64,000 nt of DNA, from positions 11,635 to 75,634 of the forward strand of contig CAYXOL010000020.1 in assembly GCA_964467165.1 (NCBI GenBank), read 5' to 3'. The translations under genes and the position numbers were made by a program. The notes under the pieces are model-generated. The model ran no database searches. It saw only the letters and a list, made by a program, of their open reading frames with translations, and was not told where the DNA came from. This document shows positions 56,231-63,958 of the stretch, piece by piece (the first letter of the stretch is position 1; every line of letters begins with the position of its first letter). The stretch is from Clostridium_AD sp964467165 (GTDB lineage Bacteria > Bacillota > Clostridia > Clostridiales > Clostridiaceae).

Positions 56231-56491
56231 ATGCGTGAAATAACAGATATTGAAGCACAAAGCATATTCAGCTGCGCCAATGGAGATATAAATATAATCA
56301 AAGAAAAGTACAGATATTCTCAAAGCGCAGGTAAAATTGGCAATCTGGTTGGATGGCTTATTGATGCAATAAAAAAAGATTATCAGCCGCCTATAGGAAA
56401 AGTTAAAGTTGATAAATTCAATGATTATGAGCAAAGATCATATGATTTTGATAAATTGGAAAAGAAGCTTTTGGGATGGGAATGCGAATAA
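56231..56491 (+). pseudogene. C-terminal part of a phage replication protein
   Basis: REITDIEAQSIFSCANGDIN, then AGKIGNLVGWLIDAIKKDYQ and the tail FNDYEQRSYDFDKLEKKLLG. That tail is the same as in the replisome organizer at 44577, so this is the C-terminus of such an initiator. There is no ribosome site, and the DNA-binding N-terminus is missing. Confidence 0.7.
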
Positions 56492-56642
56492 GTCCATGGG
56501 AGATAAATAGTTTAGAATAATTAAGGGTGTAGCGAATTGTTAGTTATACCTTTTTTGTTTTTATTTTTATTTTCAAAAAAAACGCAAAACTTCTGAAAGA
56601 GCATATATATTGGGTGAAAACAAAATGAAAGGAGTGATTAAC

Positions 56643-56867
56643 ATGGCAGTTAAATCAACAAAGGTAGCAAGTAGCATAAAGCTTACTATGATAGTAGGTG
56701 CTGACCTTAAAGGGAACCCAAAATATGCAACAAAGACTTTGAGCAATTTAAAACTTGCTGCAGTAGACGAGGACATTTTTGCTGTAGGACAAGCTATCTC
56801 AAACCTTAAATCTTATCCATTATCCGGACTTGGCAGAGAAGATCAATTCAGTTTAGTTAATGAGTAG
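56643..56867 (+). CDS. DUF1659 family protein
   Basis: 74 residues from the ATG at 56643 (AAAGGAG 7 bases before). KVASSIKLTMIVGADLKGNP, KYATKTLSNLKLAAVDEDIF, AVGQAISNLKSYPL. DUF1659 proteins are small beta/alpha proteins encoded beside DUF2922 and YvrJ in Clostridium and Bacillus; function unknown. Followed 50 bases later by DUF2922 in the same operon. Two decayed copies exist (46351, 51077). Confidence 0.9.
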   Translation: MAVKSTKVASSIKLTMIVGADLKGNPKYATKTLSNLKLAAVDEDIFAVGQAISNLKSYPLSGLGREDQFSLVNE

Positions 56868-56916
56868 AATTAACTAAAAAAATCCAAATAAAATAATTTA
56901 AAGGAGGAAAAGTGAT

Positions 56917-57153
56917 ATGCATAAATTAACTATGAGATTTTTAACTCAGACAGAAGGTAAATATTTTACCATGACTGTAGATAACATTAAAGCTGATGAA
57001 AATGACGTTCCAACTGTGACGCAGGCGCAGGTAAATTCTCTTATGGACTTAGTCATCGCAAAAAACATTTTCGATACAGTTAATGGAAACTTAACTGGAA
57101 AGAAAGATGCTAAGATTGTTACTACTGAAAGTAGCGACGTTGAAGTAGCATAA
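56917..57153 (+). CDS. DUF2922 family protein
   Basis: 78 residues, AAAGGAGG ahead of the ATG. HKLTMRFLTQTEGKYFTMTV, DNIKADENDVPTVTQAQVNS, LMDLVIAKNIFDTVNGNL match DUF2922. Partner of DUF1659; ends the operon before a terminator. Unlike the usual cluster, no YvrJ or holin gene follows here (YvrJ is at 51302 on the other strand). Confidence 0.9.
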   Translation: MHKLTMRFLTQTEGKYFTMTVDNIKADENDVPTVTQAQVNSLMDLVIAKNIFDTVNGNLTGKKDAKIVTTESSDVEVA

Positions 57154-57155
57154 TA

Positions 57156-57197
57156 AAAAGATTTCACTAAGGATTAACCTTGGTGGAGTCTTTTTTT
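57156..57197 (+). terminator. Terminator after DUF2922
   Basis: Imperfect stem AAAGATTTCACTAAGG / CCTTGGTGGAGTCTTT followed by seven T. Its T run overlaps the stop codon of the minus-strand RHH gene. Confidence 0.75.
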
Positions 57198-57354
57198 ACT
57201 TAAGAACATTCTCTAAAAGAATCCTCACTGCCTCACTTTTATTTATATTGCTTGCATTGCAGAAGCTCTCTAAGGATTTAGATAATTCTTCACTTATTCT
57301 TATATGGATTAATTCATTTTTAGAATTTTCAATTTTCTTTCTTCCACGGGCCAT
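57196..57354 (-). CDS. Ribbon-helix-helix DNA-binding protein (52 aa)
   Basis: MARGRKKIENSKNELIHIRI then SEELSKSLESFCNASNINKS and EAVRILLENVLK. One beta strand (ELIHIRIS) and two helices make the CopG/Arc-type RHH fold. GAGGTG lies 5 bases before the ATG. Likely a small repressor; it converges with the DUF2922 operon. No toxin gene is adjacent. Confidence 0.75.
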   Translation of the reverse strand: MARGRKKIENSKNELIHIRISEELSKSLESFCNASNINKSEAVRILLENVLK

Positions 57355-57816
57355 ACTAGCACCTCATAATAATATTTGTGTTACATAAAATAAGCTTATA
57401 GATAGTGGGTTAATAAGATTTAATAAGAAAAGTATACTAAATCTATAAAGTGAAGGTACCTGCCAAAACAAATAGAAAACTTGTGTGGAGTTTAAAAAGT
57501 AGGTAATATTATAGATTCGAAGAAGATGATTTAATTATGTAACACAGTAATAGTATAATGGATTTTTACAAAAATTACCATAAATTTTAAATGAATAAAT
57601 ATTTCCAGATATCTTTAGTTATAATGCTATAAGGGGTCTCGTCAACAGGAATTTAAAATAGCCTAAATCTAAGAAAAAGAAAAAAAGGCATTGCTGCCTT
57701 TTGGGTTGATAAACACTATTATTTTAAGGGATTATTCGGTTTTGATAGTTGTGACGTTTTAGAAGAATATTCCGAACTAAGAATATAAATTTTCTTTTAC
57801 ACATCCTAGAAGTTTG
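57355..57816. other. Gene-free gap with terminator and element site 3
   Basis: No gene. 57683-57703 (AAAAGGCATTGCTGCCTTTT) is a hairpin whose minus-strand T run would end the gene at 57817. 57736-57778 (AGTTGTGACG...GAAGAATATTCCGAACTAAG) is a shortened third copy of the 36-base element. Confidence 0.55.
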
Positions 57817-58500
57817 TTATTCTTTCACTTGATGTAAAATGTTTAATTTTGCGAATTCTTCGTATTCATCATCTTCTAAATTCATATATGCAAAATGTTC
57901 ATGAGCACAAATTGCGAGTATTATTCTTTCTTCTTTGTAAAAGGTTAAGTCTTCAAATTCAGTATCTCCAATTTGATAAGGAAATACAAATAACTTACTC
58001 ATATTTGACATTAATTTTTTAAATATATCACCTATTATAAAATAACACATTTCAAACAAAGGTCCTTTAGTCGCAGGCGTCACTCGTGTAAACTTAGTGT
58101 ATAAAAAATCTGCTGTTTTTGCATTAAAATGCTCATATTTTTCATTTTGGAACTCCTCATATTCTAATTGAAACGCTTCATATCCTACTGAAGTACAAAA
58201 CTCTATATCTTGTTCAAGAATATGATTTAAATATTCTTCCGCATCCATTTCTGTGCCACAGTAATCATTTATTAAGTCTCTATATCCATTAATGTTTTCA
58301 TTATAGTCGAGTCGTCTTTGTTTATCCCCTGCAAGAATTAATGGTTTATCTTCCAACTGCATTTGATTAAATTCTTCTTGTGTAAGGTTACCATAATAGT
58401 ACCTTGATAAAGACAATTTATTGATTTTCCTACCAATAAATAATAATAACTCATTGAGTTCCTTCCCCTGTAAGTCTTCATTTATAAAAATCTCTTTCAT
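57817..58500 (-). CDS. Unknown acidic protein (227 aa)
   Basis: GAGGGAAAG precedes the ATG. Rich in Glu, Tyr and Phe (AFQLEYEEFQNEKYEHF), no membrane segment. The C-terminal KEERIILAICAHEHFAYMNL is distinctive. No family recognised. It stands as a one-gene unit between two copies of the 36-base element (57736 and 58550). Confidence 0.65.
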   Translation of the reverse strand: MKEIFINEDLQGKELNELLLFIGRKINKLSLSRYYYGNLTQEEFNQMQLEDKPLILAGDKQRRLDYNENINGYRDLINDYCGTEMDAEEYLNHILEQDIEFCTSVGYEAFQLEYEEFQNEKYEHFNAKTADFLYTKFTRVTPATKGPLFEMCYFIIGDIFKKLMSNMSKLFVFPYQIGDTEFEDLTFYKEERIILAICAHEHFAYMNLEDDEYEEFAKLNILHQVKE

Positions 58501-58549
58501 ACTTTCCCTCTATTCATCATTTATAGTCTTTCTTTGCTTCATACTTTTC

Positions 58550-58586
58550 TACAGTTGTTACGTAACTTAAGAAGATTATGAACTAA
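58550..58586 (-). repeat. 36-base intergenic element, site 2
   Basis: Plus strand ACAGTTGTTACGTAACTTAA then GAAGATTATGAACTAATA. At the 3' end of the second GNAT gene (stop 58606). Site 1 (54749) and site 3 (57736) are related. Confidence 0.7.
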
Positions 58587-58605
58587 TAGTTACAAAATAT
58601 TATGC

Positions 58606-59070
58606 TCATTTTCTATGTAAAATAAATTTTTGTTCAGGATATTCAAATTCAATTACAAGTTCATCTTCCTCAAATCCATATTTTTTATATAATGGTCTTG
58701 GAGCAATGCCTTTTATATCATTTTCCCTGAATGTTGTAACTGATATATCCAGATTGTCAGGGAATAATGAAATCATTTTCTCTATCATTGCAGAGGCAAT
58801 TCCTTTTCTACGGTGGTTTGGGTGAACTGCCATACAAGAAAGGCATTGAGAATTATAAGAAAATATCATAGCACCAACAATTTCATTAGCATATTTTACA
58901 CAAAGAGCTGTTTTTCTTTTTATATTTTTAATCACAGTTTGTCTATAACCATCCATATTCTCAGTTGTTTCTAATCCTGGGAAGTTATATCTAACAATTT
59001 CAATCGTTTTAATCCAAGAGTCTATATCCCCCATTTCTGAAAAACATAATGAGTATTTCTCACTTAACAT
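58606..59070 (-). CDS. GNAT family N-acetyltransferase
   Basis: 154 residues from the ATG at 59070 (GGAGGTG 5 bases before; an upstream in-frame ATG at 59106 lacks this). YNSQCLSCMAVHPNHRRKGI ASAMIEKMISLF contains the acetyl-CoA loop R-x-x-G-x-A. The last part LYKKYGFEEDELVIEFEYPE is typical. Substrate unknown. A shorter relative of the 36-base element (ACAGTTGCGACTTAATTACT, 59112-59131) lies upstream and site 2 lies downstream. Confidence 0.85.
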   Translation of the reverse strand: MLSEKYSLCFSEMGDIDSWIKTIEIVRYNFPGLETTENMDGYRQTVIKNIKRKTALCVKYANEIVGAMIFSYNSQCLSCMAVHPNHRRKGIASAMIEKMISLFPDNLDISVTTFRENDIKGIAPRPLYKKYGFEEDELVIEFEYPEQKFILHRK

Positions 59071-59131
59071 ATTACACCTCCAATTATTAAATAATCCTTG
59101 CACCACAATATCTTACAGTTGCGACTTAATT

Positions 59132-59437
59132 ACTAGACAAATCATACCATTAAACACCATTTTTGCAAACTATAGTTTGATGCTAAAACAAACTACTCTA
59201 CGTAAAGTATATTTACCTTTATGGTGATGTTTTAAAGTTCTTACTGGTGTTATTCAGACTTATGTTGGCGAGACCCATATAAAGATGAGGTTTTTAATTT
59301 TAATTATAGAAGTTCACTCTTAATTCTTTATTTCATCATACTTCTATCACAATGGTGCCCTATACTAAGATTATAGATTAAATAAAGAAATCAGTGTACA
59401 AGTAAGTACACTAGATATAAGAAGGAGAGTGTATTTT
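59132..59437. promoter_or_regulatory. Upstream region of the DUF2680 gene
   Basis: No gene for about 300 bases. TACACTAGATATAAGAAGGAGAG leads to the start at 59438. A -10-like TATACT/TATAGATT pair lies at 59361-59376. Nothing else is recognisable. Confidence 0.35.
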
Positions 59438-59923
59438 ATGAAAAACATTAAGACATTTGCTCTAGCAATCGCAGTGGTAAGCACACTTAGTTCAGGTATG
59501 GTTTTTGCAGCAGTAACTACTAAAACTCCAGCGGATATAACATCTGGATTAACAGGAAAGACAATGCAGCAAGTTACCCAGGAGAAAGCTTCTGGAAAAA
59601 CATATGGAACAATAGCTAGAGAAGCTGGGAAATTAGATGAGTTTAAAACAGAGAGTCTTATTCAGAAAAAACAAGTACTTGATCAAAGAGTAGCAGATGG
59701 TAAATTAACTCAGGCAAAAGCTGATGAAATTTACAATTCACTTAAAACTAATCAGGAAAGTTGCGATGGTACAGGTAGTAGTTCAATAGGTAAAACCAAT
59801 GGTGTAGCCTTTGGACAAGGACAAGGACAAGGACAAGGACAAGGACAGGGAATGGAAAAAGGTTCAGGACAAGGTAATGGAATGGGTCAAGGCGCTGGAA
59901 TGAAACAAGGGAATCAAAGTTAA
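59438..59923 (+). CDS. Secreted DUF2680 protein with Gly-Gln repeat
   Basis: 161 residues, AAGGAGAG before the ATG at 59438. Signal peptide KNIKTFALAIAVVSTLSSGM VFA|AV. Then the DUF2680 core: SGKTYGTIAREAGKLDEFKT, KKQVLDQRVADGKLTQAKAD, EIYNSLKTNQE. The C-terminus is low-complexity: GQGQGQGQGQGQGM, then MEKGSGQGNGMGQGAG. The repeat is encoded by about six tandem GGACAA units (59813-59846) prone to slippage. Exported, function unknown. Confidence 0.85.
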   Translation: MKNIKTFALAIAVVSTLSSGMVFAAVTTKTPADITSGLTGKTMQQVTQEKASGKTYGTIAREAGKLDEFKTESLIQKKQVLDQRVADGKLTQAKADEIYNSLKTNQESCDGTGSSSIGKTNGVAFGQGQGQGQGQGQGMEKGSGQGNGMGQGAGMKQGNQS

Positions 59924-59944
59924 AGAAATAAATTTAAAGAAATA

Positions 59945-59990
59945 AATAAGAAATACCGTAGAATATTTATCCTGCGGTATTTCTTATTTC
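59945..59990. terminator. Bidirectional terminator
   Basis: Stem AAATAAGAAATACCGTAG / CTGCGGTATTTCTTATTT with one G-T wobble. Between the converging DUF2680 and endolysin genes. Confidence 0.85.
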
Positions 59991-59994
59991 TAGA

Positions 59995-60858
59995 TTAGGA
60001 TAATAATTTATGCCAGGTATCCTTGCCTACAATTCCATCAACCACTAATTTATTATTTTGCTGATAGGCCTTAACCAGGCGTGTAGTTTCATTTCCGTAA
60101 ATACCATCCATAGAGCTTCCAGTTCTCCACTGGATATATCTTATAGCTGTTTTATATCCATTAGACTTAAGGCTACATAGGGGCCTTTCCATAATACTTT
60201 TTACTTCAGATAATACTTCAGGTCCAAATATGCCGTACATAGAAAGGCCTAGTATGTCCTGAAGTTTTTTAATTGCGCTTATGGTGAGTGGACCGCTAGC
60301 ACCATCGATAGTTAAAGTATTATTGTTTGTATCTCTTATTTTCATAAGGTTTAAGCACTGTTGCAAATACTTAATATCTGCGGCAGTTGTGTTTTTAGAG
60401 ATTTCAGATCTAGGAGCAGCATCATAAATATAAAGCTTATTTTCTTCAATTATGGCTATGAGTTTTTTAGGGTACTCATTATCGGTGCAATAACCTGAAT
60501 TATAAACGTTCTGGCAGGACTCTTTGTACTCTTTAGATGTTATTACAGATTTGTACCTACTGAAGCTTAAAAGTTTTCCGTGATCCACTAAGCTATCATC
60601 TAGAGAGTCATACTTTCTAAATTTGCACACCATGGGTGTTTTGACTCCATTTATAAATTCATGGGTGTTAAACTCTTGAACTTCATATCCGCAACCATTT
60701 GTCCATTTGATACCGAAGATGTTATTGCCTTTAACATGCTGCAGCCAACCTGTTTCTAGTATAGCCTCAGCTATGGTGAGTGAGGGAAGGATATTGTATT
60801 TTTCATAGGATAGTAAGGCTCCTGGGATTAGGGATTTTATTATTTGGGATTTGTTCAT
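59995..60858 (-). CDS. Endolysin: glucosaminidase + two peptidoglycan-binding domains
   Basis: 287 residues. Residues 1-145 form a glucosaminidase domain (ILPSLTIAEAILETGWLQHV with catalytic Glu, GNNIFGIKWTNGCGYEVQEF, DHGKLLSFSRYKS). Residues ~155-225 (LQQCLNLMKIRDTNNNTLTI DGASGPLTISAIKKLQ) and ~230-287 (GSSMDGIYGNETTRLVKAYQ) are PG_binding_1 domains. No signal peptide, as expected for a holin-released lysin. GGAGGAATCACCC precedes the ATG; the same leader stands at 53440. Cleaves N-acetylglucosamine bonds in the wall. Confidence 0.9.
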   Translation of the reverse strand: MNKSQIIKSLIPGALLSYEKYNILPSLTIAEAILETGWLQHVKGNNIFGIKWTNGCGYEVQEFNTHEFINGVKTPMVCKFRKYDSLDDSLVDHGKLLSFSRYKSVITSKEYKESCQNVYNSGYCTDNEYPKKLIAIIEENKLYIYDAAPRSEISKNTTAADIKYLQQCLNLMKIRDTNNNTLTIDGASGPLTISAIKKLQDILGLSMYGIFGPEVLSEVKSIMERPLCSLKSNGYKTAIRYIQWRTGSSMDGIYGNETTRLVKAYQQNNKLVVDGIVGKDTWHKLLS

Positions 60859-60969
60859 GGGTGATTCCTCCTTTGGGGTTTTTAACTTATATATATGGAG
60901 GAGGGGAGTGGATTTTAAGATTTGGAAAAGAATATTTTCAAGACGTACATTCTAAACATCATGTTTAAT

Positions 60970-61013
60970 AAAAGGGAAAAGTCATCTGGGCTCCAGATGA
61001 CTTTTTCCTTTTG
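60970..61013. terminator. Bidirectional terminator
   Basis: AAAAGGGAAAAGTCATCTGG / CCAGATGACTTTTTCCTTTT with a short GCT loop. Long, near-perfect hairpin upstream of the endolysin; no plus-strand gene ends here, so it may be a leftover boundary or insulate the endolysin from the sigma operon. Confidence 0.75.
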
Positions 61014-61196
61014 ATACAATGTAACATTCGTTATATTGTATGCCTTTTAGTTATCTCCAATACTGATAGATTGAAGGAGCATTCCTATAACATCTTATTA
61101 TATTGTATGCTTCTTATCTGTAACACATTAAATATTATATTAGAGTTGTTTTGGTAATAGTTTTGGAACTGAAAATCACGTATAAAGTGACTATTT
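61014..61196. other. Gap between hairpin and anti-sigma gene
   Basis: No gene. TAACATTCGTTATATTGTATGC at 61022-61043 and TAACATCTTATTATATTGTATGC at 61088-61110 are an imperfect direct repeat. Confidence 0.45.
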
Positions 61197-61967
61197 TTAT
61201 TTGGTACAGATAATTTGAGGTGCCATTTTAACTAATTCATCTTTCGATATATGAGAATTCATTGATGATAAAGAATAATGAATTCCATCCTGCATCCAAT
61301 CTAAATATTTAAAATGAGAGATTTCTATCTTGTCACTTCCATAGCTGAACACATATTTACCGGACAATTTATCCTGCTTATCCTGCTCTGTCAATTTATA
61401 ATTTGCTGGTACAACCTTATAAACAGATGAACTATAGTATAAATCTATACCGTTACAAGTATCAAAAACAGTCTCTTTATTTGATCTTTCCTCGAACATT
61501 CCGTTTTCCATAGAAAGATCTAATTTGTCATTACCTTTTGTATACGTAAAATCAAGGGATTTTGTTTTTTTTACACAATTGCCTTTCTCATCAACTCCTT
61601 TATTATTGACGGCATATCCATCTGCAAAAGTGTATCCGTTGTCAAATTTATCAACTAATTTAGGATTAAATTTAAAATCATTCTTCACTTGTTCTACTGT
61701 AGGTATAGTAGTATATGTTGGTATAGTACTTGAACTTCCATATATAGACTGTATTTTCCCTGTGGCGAATACAGTCGTTCCTATTACCATAGTAGCTGCT
61801 AATATAATAATAATTTTTTTCCTCATTGATCCTCTTTTATATGGTTTTATATTTTTCATTTCATCATTCTCCTTTTCTTCCGGTAAACTGCTTAATGTTG
61901 CATTTATCTTACTTTTAAAACTTTTAGGTATATCTGGAAAGATATTATTCCAATTATAGGCATTCAT
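61197..61967 (-). CDS. Membrane anti-sigma factor (DUF4367-like)
   Basis: 256 residues. N-terminal cytoplasmic part (~1-50) including FPDIPKSFKSKINATLSSLP, one membrane segment at ~51-70 (KIIIILAATMVIGTTVFATG), then a large extracytoplasmic domain with NGYTFADGYAVNN and GIDLYYSSSVYKVVPANY, DUF4367-like. Its ATG overlaps the sigma gene by 14 bases. Holds the sigma factor at the membrane until a signal arrives; the signal is unknown. Confidence 0.8.
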   Translation of the reverse strand: MNAYNWNNIFPDIPKSFKSKINATLSSLPEEKENDEMKNIKPYKRGSMRKKIIIILAATMVIGTTVFATGKIQSIYGSSSTIPTYTTIPTVEQVKNDFKFNPKLVDKFDNGYTFADGYAVNNKGVDEKGNCVKKTKSLDFTYTKGNDKLDLSMENGMFEERSNKETVFDTCNGIDLYYSSSVYKVVPANYKLTEQDKQDKLSGKYVFSYGSDKIEISHFKYLDWMQDGIHYSLSSMNSHISKDELVKMAPQIICTK

Positions 61968-62466
61968 AATTTGCCTCCATATTCTCTAATTTTATTTTTA
62001 TTGATTTTCGTCCTTTTGATAACCTGCTTTTTACAGTTCCAGTGGGTATTCCTAAAATCTGTTTAATTTCTTTTACTGAATATCCATCTACATAATAAAG
62101 AACAATTGTAATACGAATACGCTCTGGTAAACTCTGAATGGCCATATATAATTCACTATAATCCTTTTTATCATCAGCCTTGTCAGACTCAAAGTATTCT
62201 TCATAAGGTACTTGTGTATGTTCTTTATTTTTCAAACTATAACATTCATTTATTAGTATCCTAACTAACCATGTTTTAAAATATTGTTCTTTCTTTAGTG
62301 TATCTAAGTTGTTATAGGCTTTTAAAATTGCCCCCTGAACTGCATCTTCACAATCTTGCTCATGAATCAAAATTGATTTAGACATATGATATAAAATAGA
62401 TTGAATTTCGAGAACTTTGTCTGTAAATATAGCCTTGTTCAATTGACTTCCTACCTTTCTTTGCAA
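61954..62466 (-). CDS. ECF sigma-70 factor
   Basis: 170 residues. Region 2: IHEQDCEDAVQGAILKAYNN then YFKTWLVRILINECYSLKN. Region 4: AIQSLPERIRITIVLYYVDG then YSVKEIKQILGIPTGTVKSR and LSKGRKSIKIKLE. GAAAGGTAGG before the ATG. Likely autoregulated with the overlapping anti-sigma gene; no -35/-10 could be assigned with certainty. Confidence 0.9.
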   Translation of the reverse strand: MQRKVGSQLNKAIFTDKVLEIQSILYHMSKSILIHEQDCEDAVQGAILKAYNNLDTLKKEQYFKTWLVRILINECYSLKNKEHTQVPYEEYFESDKADDKKDYSELYMAIQSLPERIRITIVLYYVDGYSVKEIKQILGIPTGTVKSRLSKGRKSIKIKLENMEANYECL

Positions 62467-62921
62467 ACTGTAGCGCTACTTTTTTTTGCTTTACACTAAT
62501 TAGATAGATATATCTGCTAAATGGTTCATTTAATTTTAACAATTTTTTATAAGAGCTTTATTCTTGTTGAATAAAGCTGTTATAAAATTTTTAATTATAG
62601 TATTTATTATTTTTATTGTAATGGCTATAGCTGGTAAATATTATTTCCTAATAAAGTTATTATAACTAAATAATAATGCATAAATGGAGTGTATATTCTC
62701 AATTAGACACCTTTTATGCACTAAAATAGATCCTTATTGCATATTAAAAAAGAATGAATGAGGGTATAGGCTAGATATAGGGACATTTTCTTACTGTAGC
62801 TGCTATTTCATTTCTAGCCCTATTACCATTACTGACTATGTAAAATTATCGAGCAGCATAACCGGGCAAAAGAAATAGACCCTCAAATGAGGACCTTGAT
62901 CTATTCACTATATAATTATCA
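62467..62921. other. Gene-free gap upstream of the sigma operon
   Basis: No gene. Two inverted-repeat-like segments: AAGAGCTTTATTCTTGTTG AATAAAGCT (62550-62578) and CCTCAAATGAGG within ATAGA..TCTAT (62875-62906). Promoter(s) for the sigma gene should lie near 62480-62530. Confidence 0.4.
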
Positions 62922-63293
62922 TTAATGTCTTCGAACATATTTTATATGAGAAATAAGTAAAATTAAAACGAAAGTTACTACAAATTCAGAAATGGCTTCT
63001 TTAAATGGTTTCAAATTCATAAAAAAAGGGACGATGAATATTATAAGAGGTATATAGAAAGCAGATACAAAGCTTCCAATAATTTCGAGCATAACATCCC
63101 GTTCTGGGTGAATATTTTTCAGATGCCTAATATAAGAAACCACGCTAAAAAAAGATCCTATAATTGGCAAATAGAGTAAGAAACAATACACAAAGTTTTG
63201 CGATAATATAGTATACGTGAAAGCTATTAATAATGAACAGACTGTAGTTAGTAAAAAAATTATGAAAATCTTACTTTTAATTGTAGAACCCAT
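62922..63293 (-). CDS. Membrane protein (123 aa), unknown
   Basis: Four hydrophobic segments: IFIIFLLTTVCSLLIAFTYT, FVYCFLLYLPIIGSFFSVVS, GSFVSAFYIPLIIFIVPFF and FVVTFVLILLISHI. AGGAGGGAAT before the ATG. Family not recognised; the last residues (KYVRRH) are basic. Confidence 0.65.
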   Translation of the reverse strand: MGSTIKSKIFIIFLLTTVCSLLIAFTYTILSQNFVYCFLLYLPIIGSFFSVVSYIRHLKNIHPERDVMLEIIGSFVSAFYIPLIIFIVPFFMNLKPFKEAISEFVVTFVLILLISHIKYVRRH

Positions 63294-63351
63294 ATTTATT
63301 CCCTCCTAAACTTGCCACTCATAATATATTCTAATAAATTATGTTAGTTTA

Positions 63352-63707
63352 TTATTTATATATTCCAGCCTGATATAGCATGTAACAAGCATCGCAGCAC
63401 ATCTGAGGTGCTGTTCTTTTATCTCCCTCTACACCTAGATAATGTGTTGCTATAAGTTGTCCAGTAGATGTGGTTTTTCCGCATTCAGTTACATCTGCTT
63501 TATAGAAATTAATACCTAGTTTTGTTGAACCATTTAATTGTACAATTACATCTCTTGCCTCTTTTTTTGTGAAAACAGCTACACTAATATAATCATTTAC
63601 ATTGCAATCGTAGAAGTGTCTAATTGAGTAGAAGCAAAACAGTTGGTAGAAAGAACAAATAGTAATCCAAAAGAAAAGAAAGAAGAAAACAATACATTTT
63701 TTTTCAT
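63352..63707 (-). pseudogene. Frameshifted secreted cysteine-rich protein
   Basis: GGAG precedes the ATG at 63707. Signal peptide MKKNVLFSSFFSFGLLFVLS TNCFA|STQL, then the frame stops at TAA. A second frame, offset near 63620, carries HFYDCNVNDYISVAVFTKKE, VTECGKTTSTGQLIATHYLG and QMCCDACYMLYQAGIYK. Total span 356 bases, not a multiple of 3, so one indel separates export signal and mature domain. Family unknown. Confidence 0.75.
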
Positions 63708-63835
63708 AAAATCAACTCCATATTATTATTTTTTGATATTAATTTTAGTCTCTTTTAGAAATTCCATAGTCTTATTTTGTTTTTTTCATTTTTTACGCTT
63801 AAGTTTTATGTATTTATCATAAAACATCCTCCTTT

Positions 63836-63958
63836 CATATATTAGATAAAGTTCTTTAAAAAAAGTTCTATATTTTTTGAAACTTTTTTTATTTTTTTTT
63901 ATCTAATCTATATAAAACATTTAGAAAAATCTAAAATGTTTATGTGGAGGGGAAATTT
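63836..63958 (+). promoter_or_regulatory. Second copy of the palindromic leader
   Basis: Repeats 55810-55932: outer arms ATTAGATAAA / TTTATCTAAT kept, inner arm changed (AAGTTCTA opposite TGAAACTT), the ACATTTAGA/TCTAAAATGT hairpin and GGAGGGG kept exactly. Confidence 0.65.

Noticed and set aside
54247..59131. A true class of integron
   Set aside because: No IntI-like integrase is visible, and the shared element lacks the canonical RYYYAAC/GTTRRRY pairs, so I report it only as cassette-like.
61525..61959. Plus-strand 144-codon hydrophobic frame
   Set aside because: It is antisense to the anti-sigma gene and has no ribosome site.
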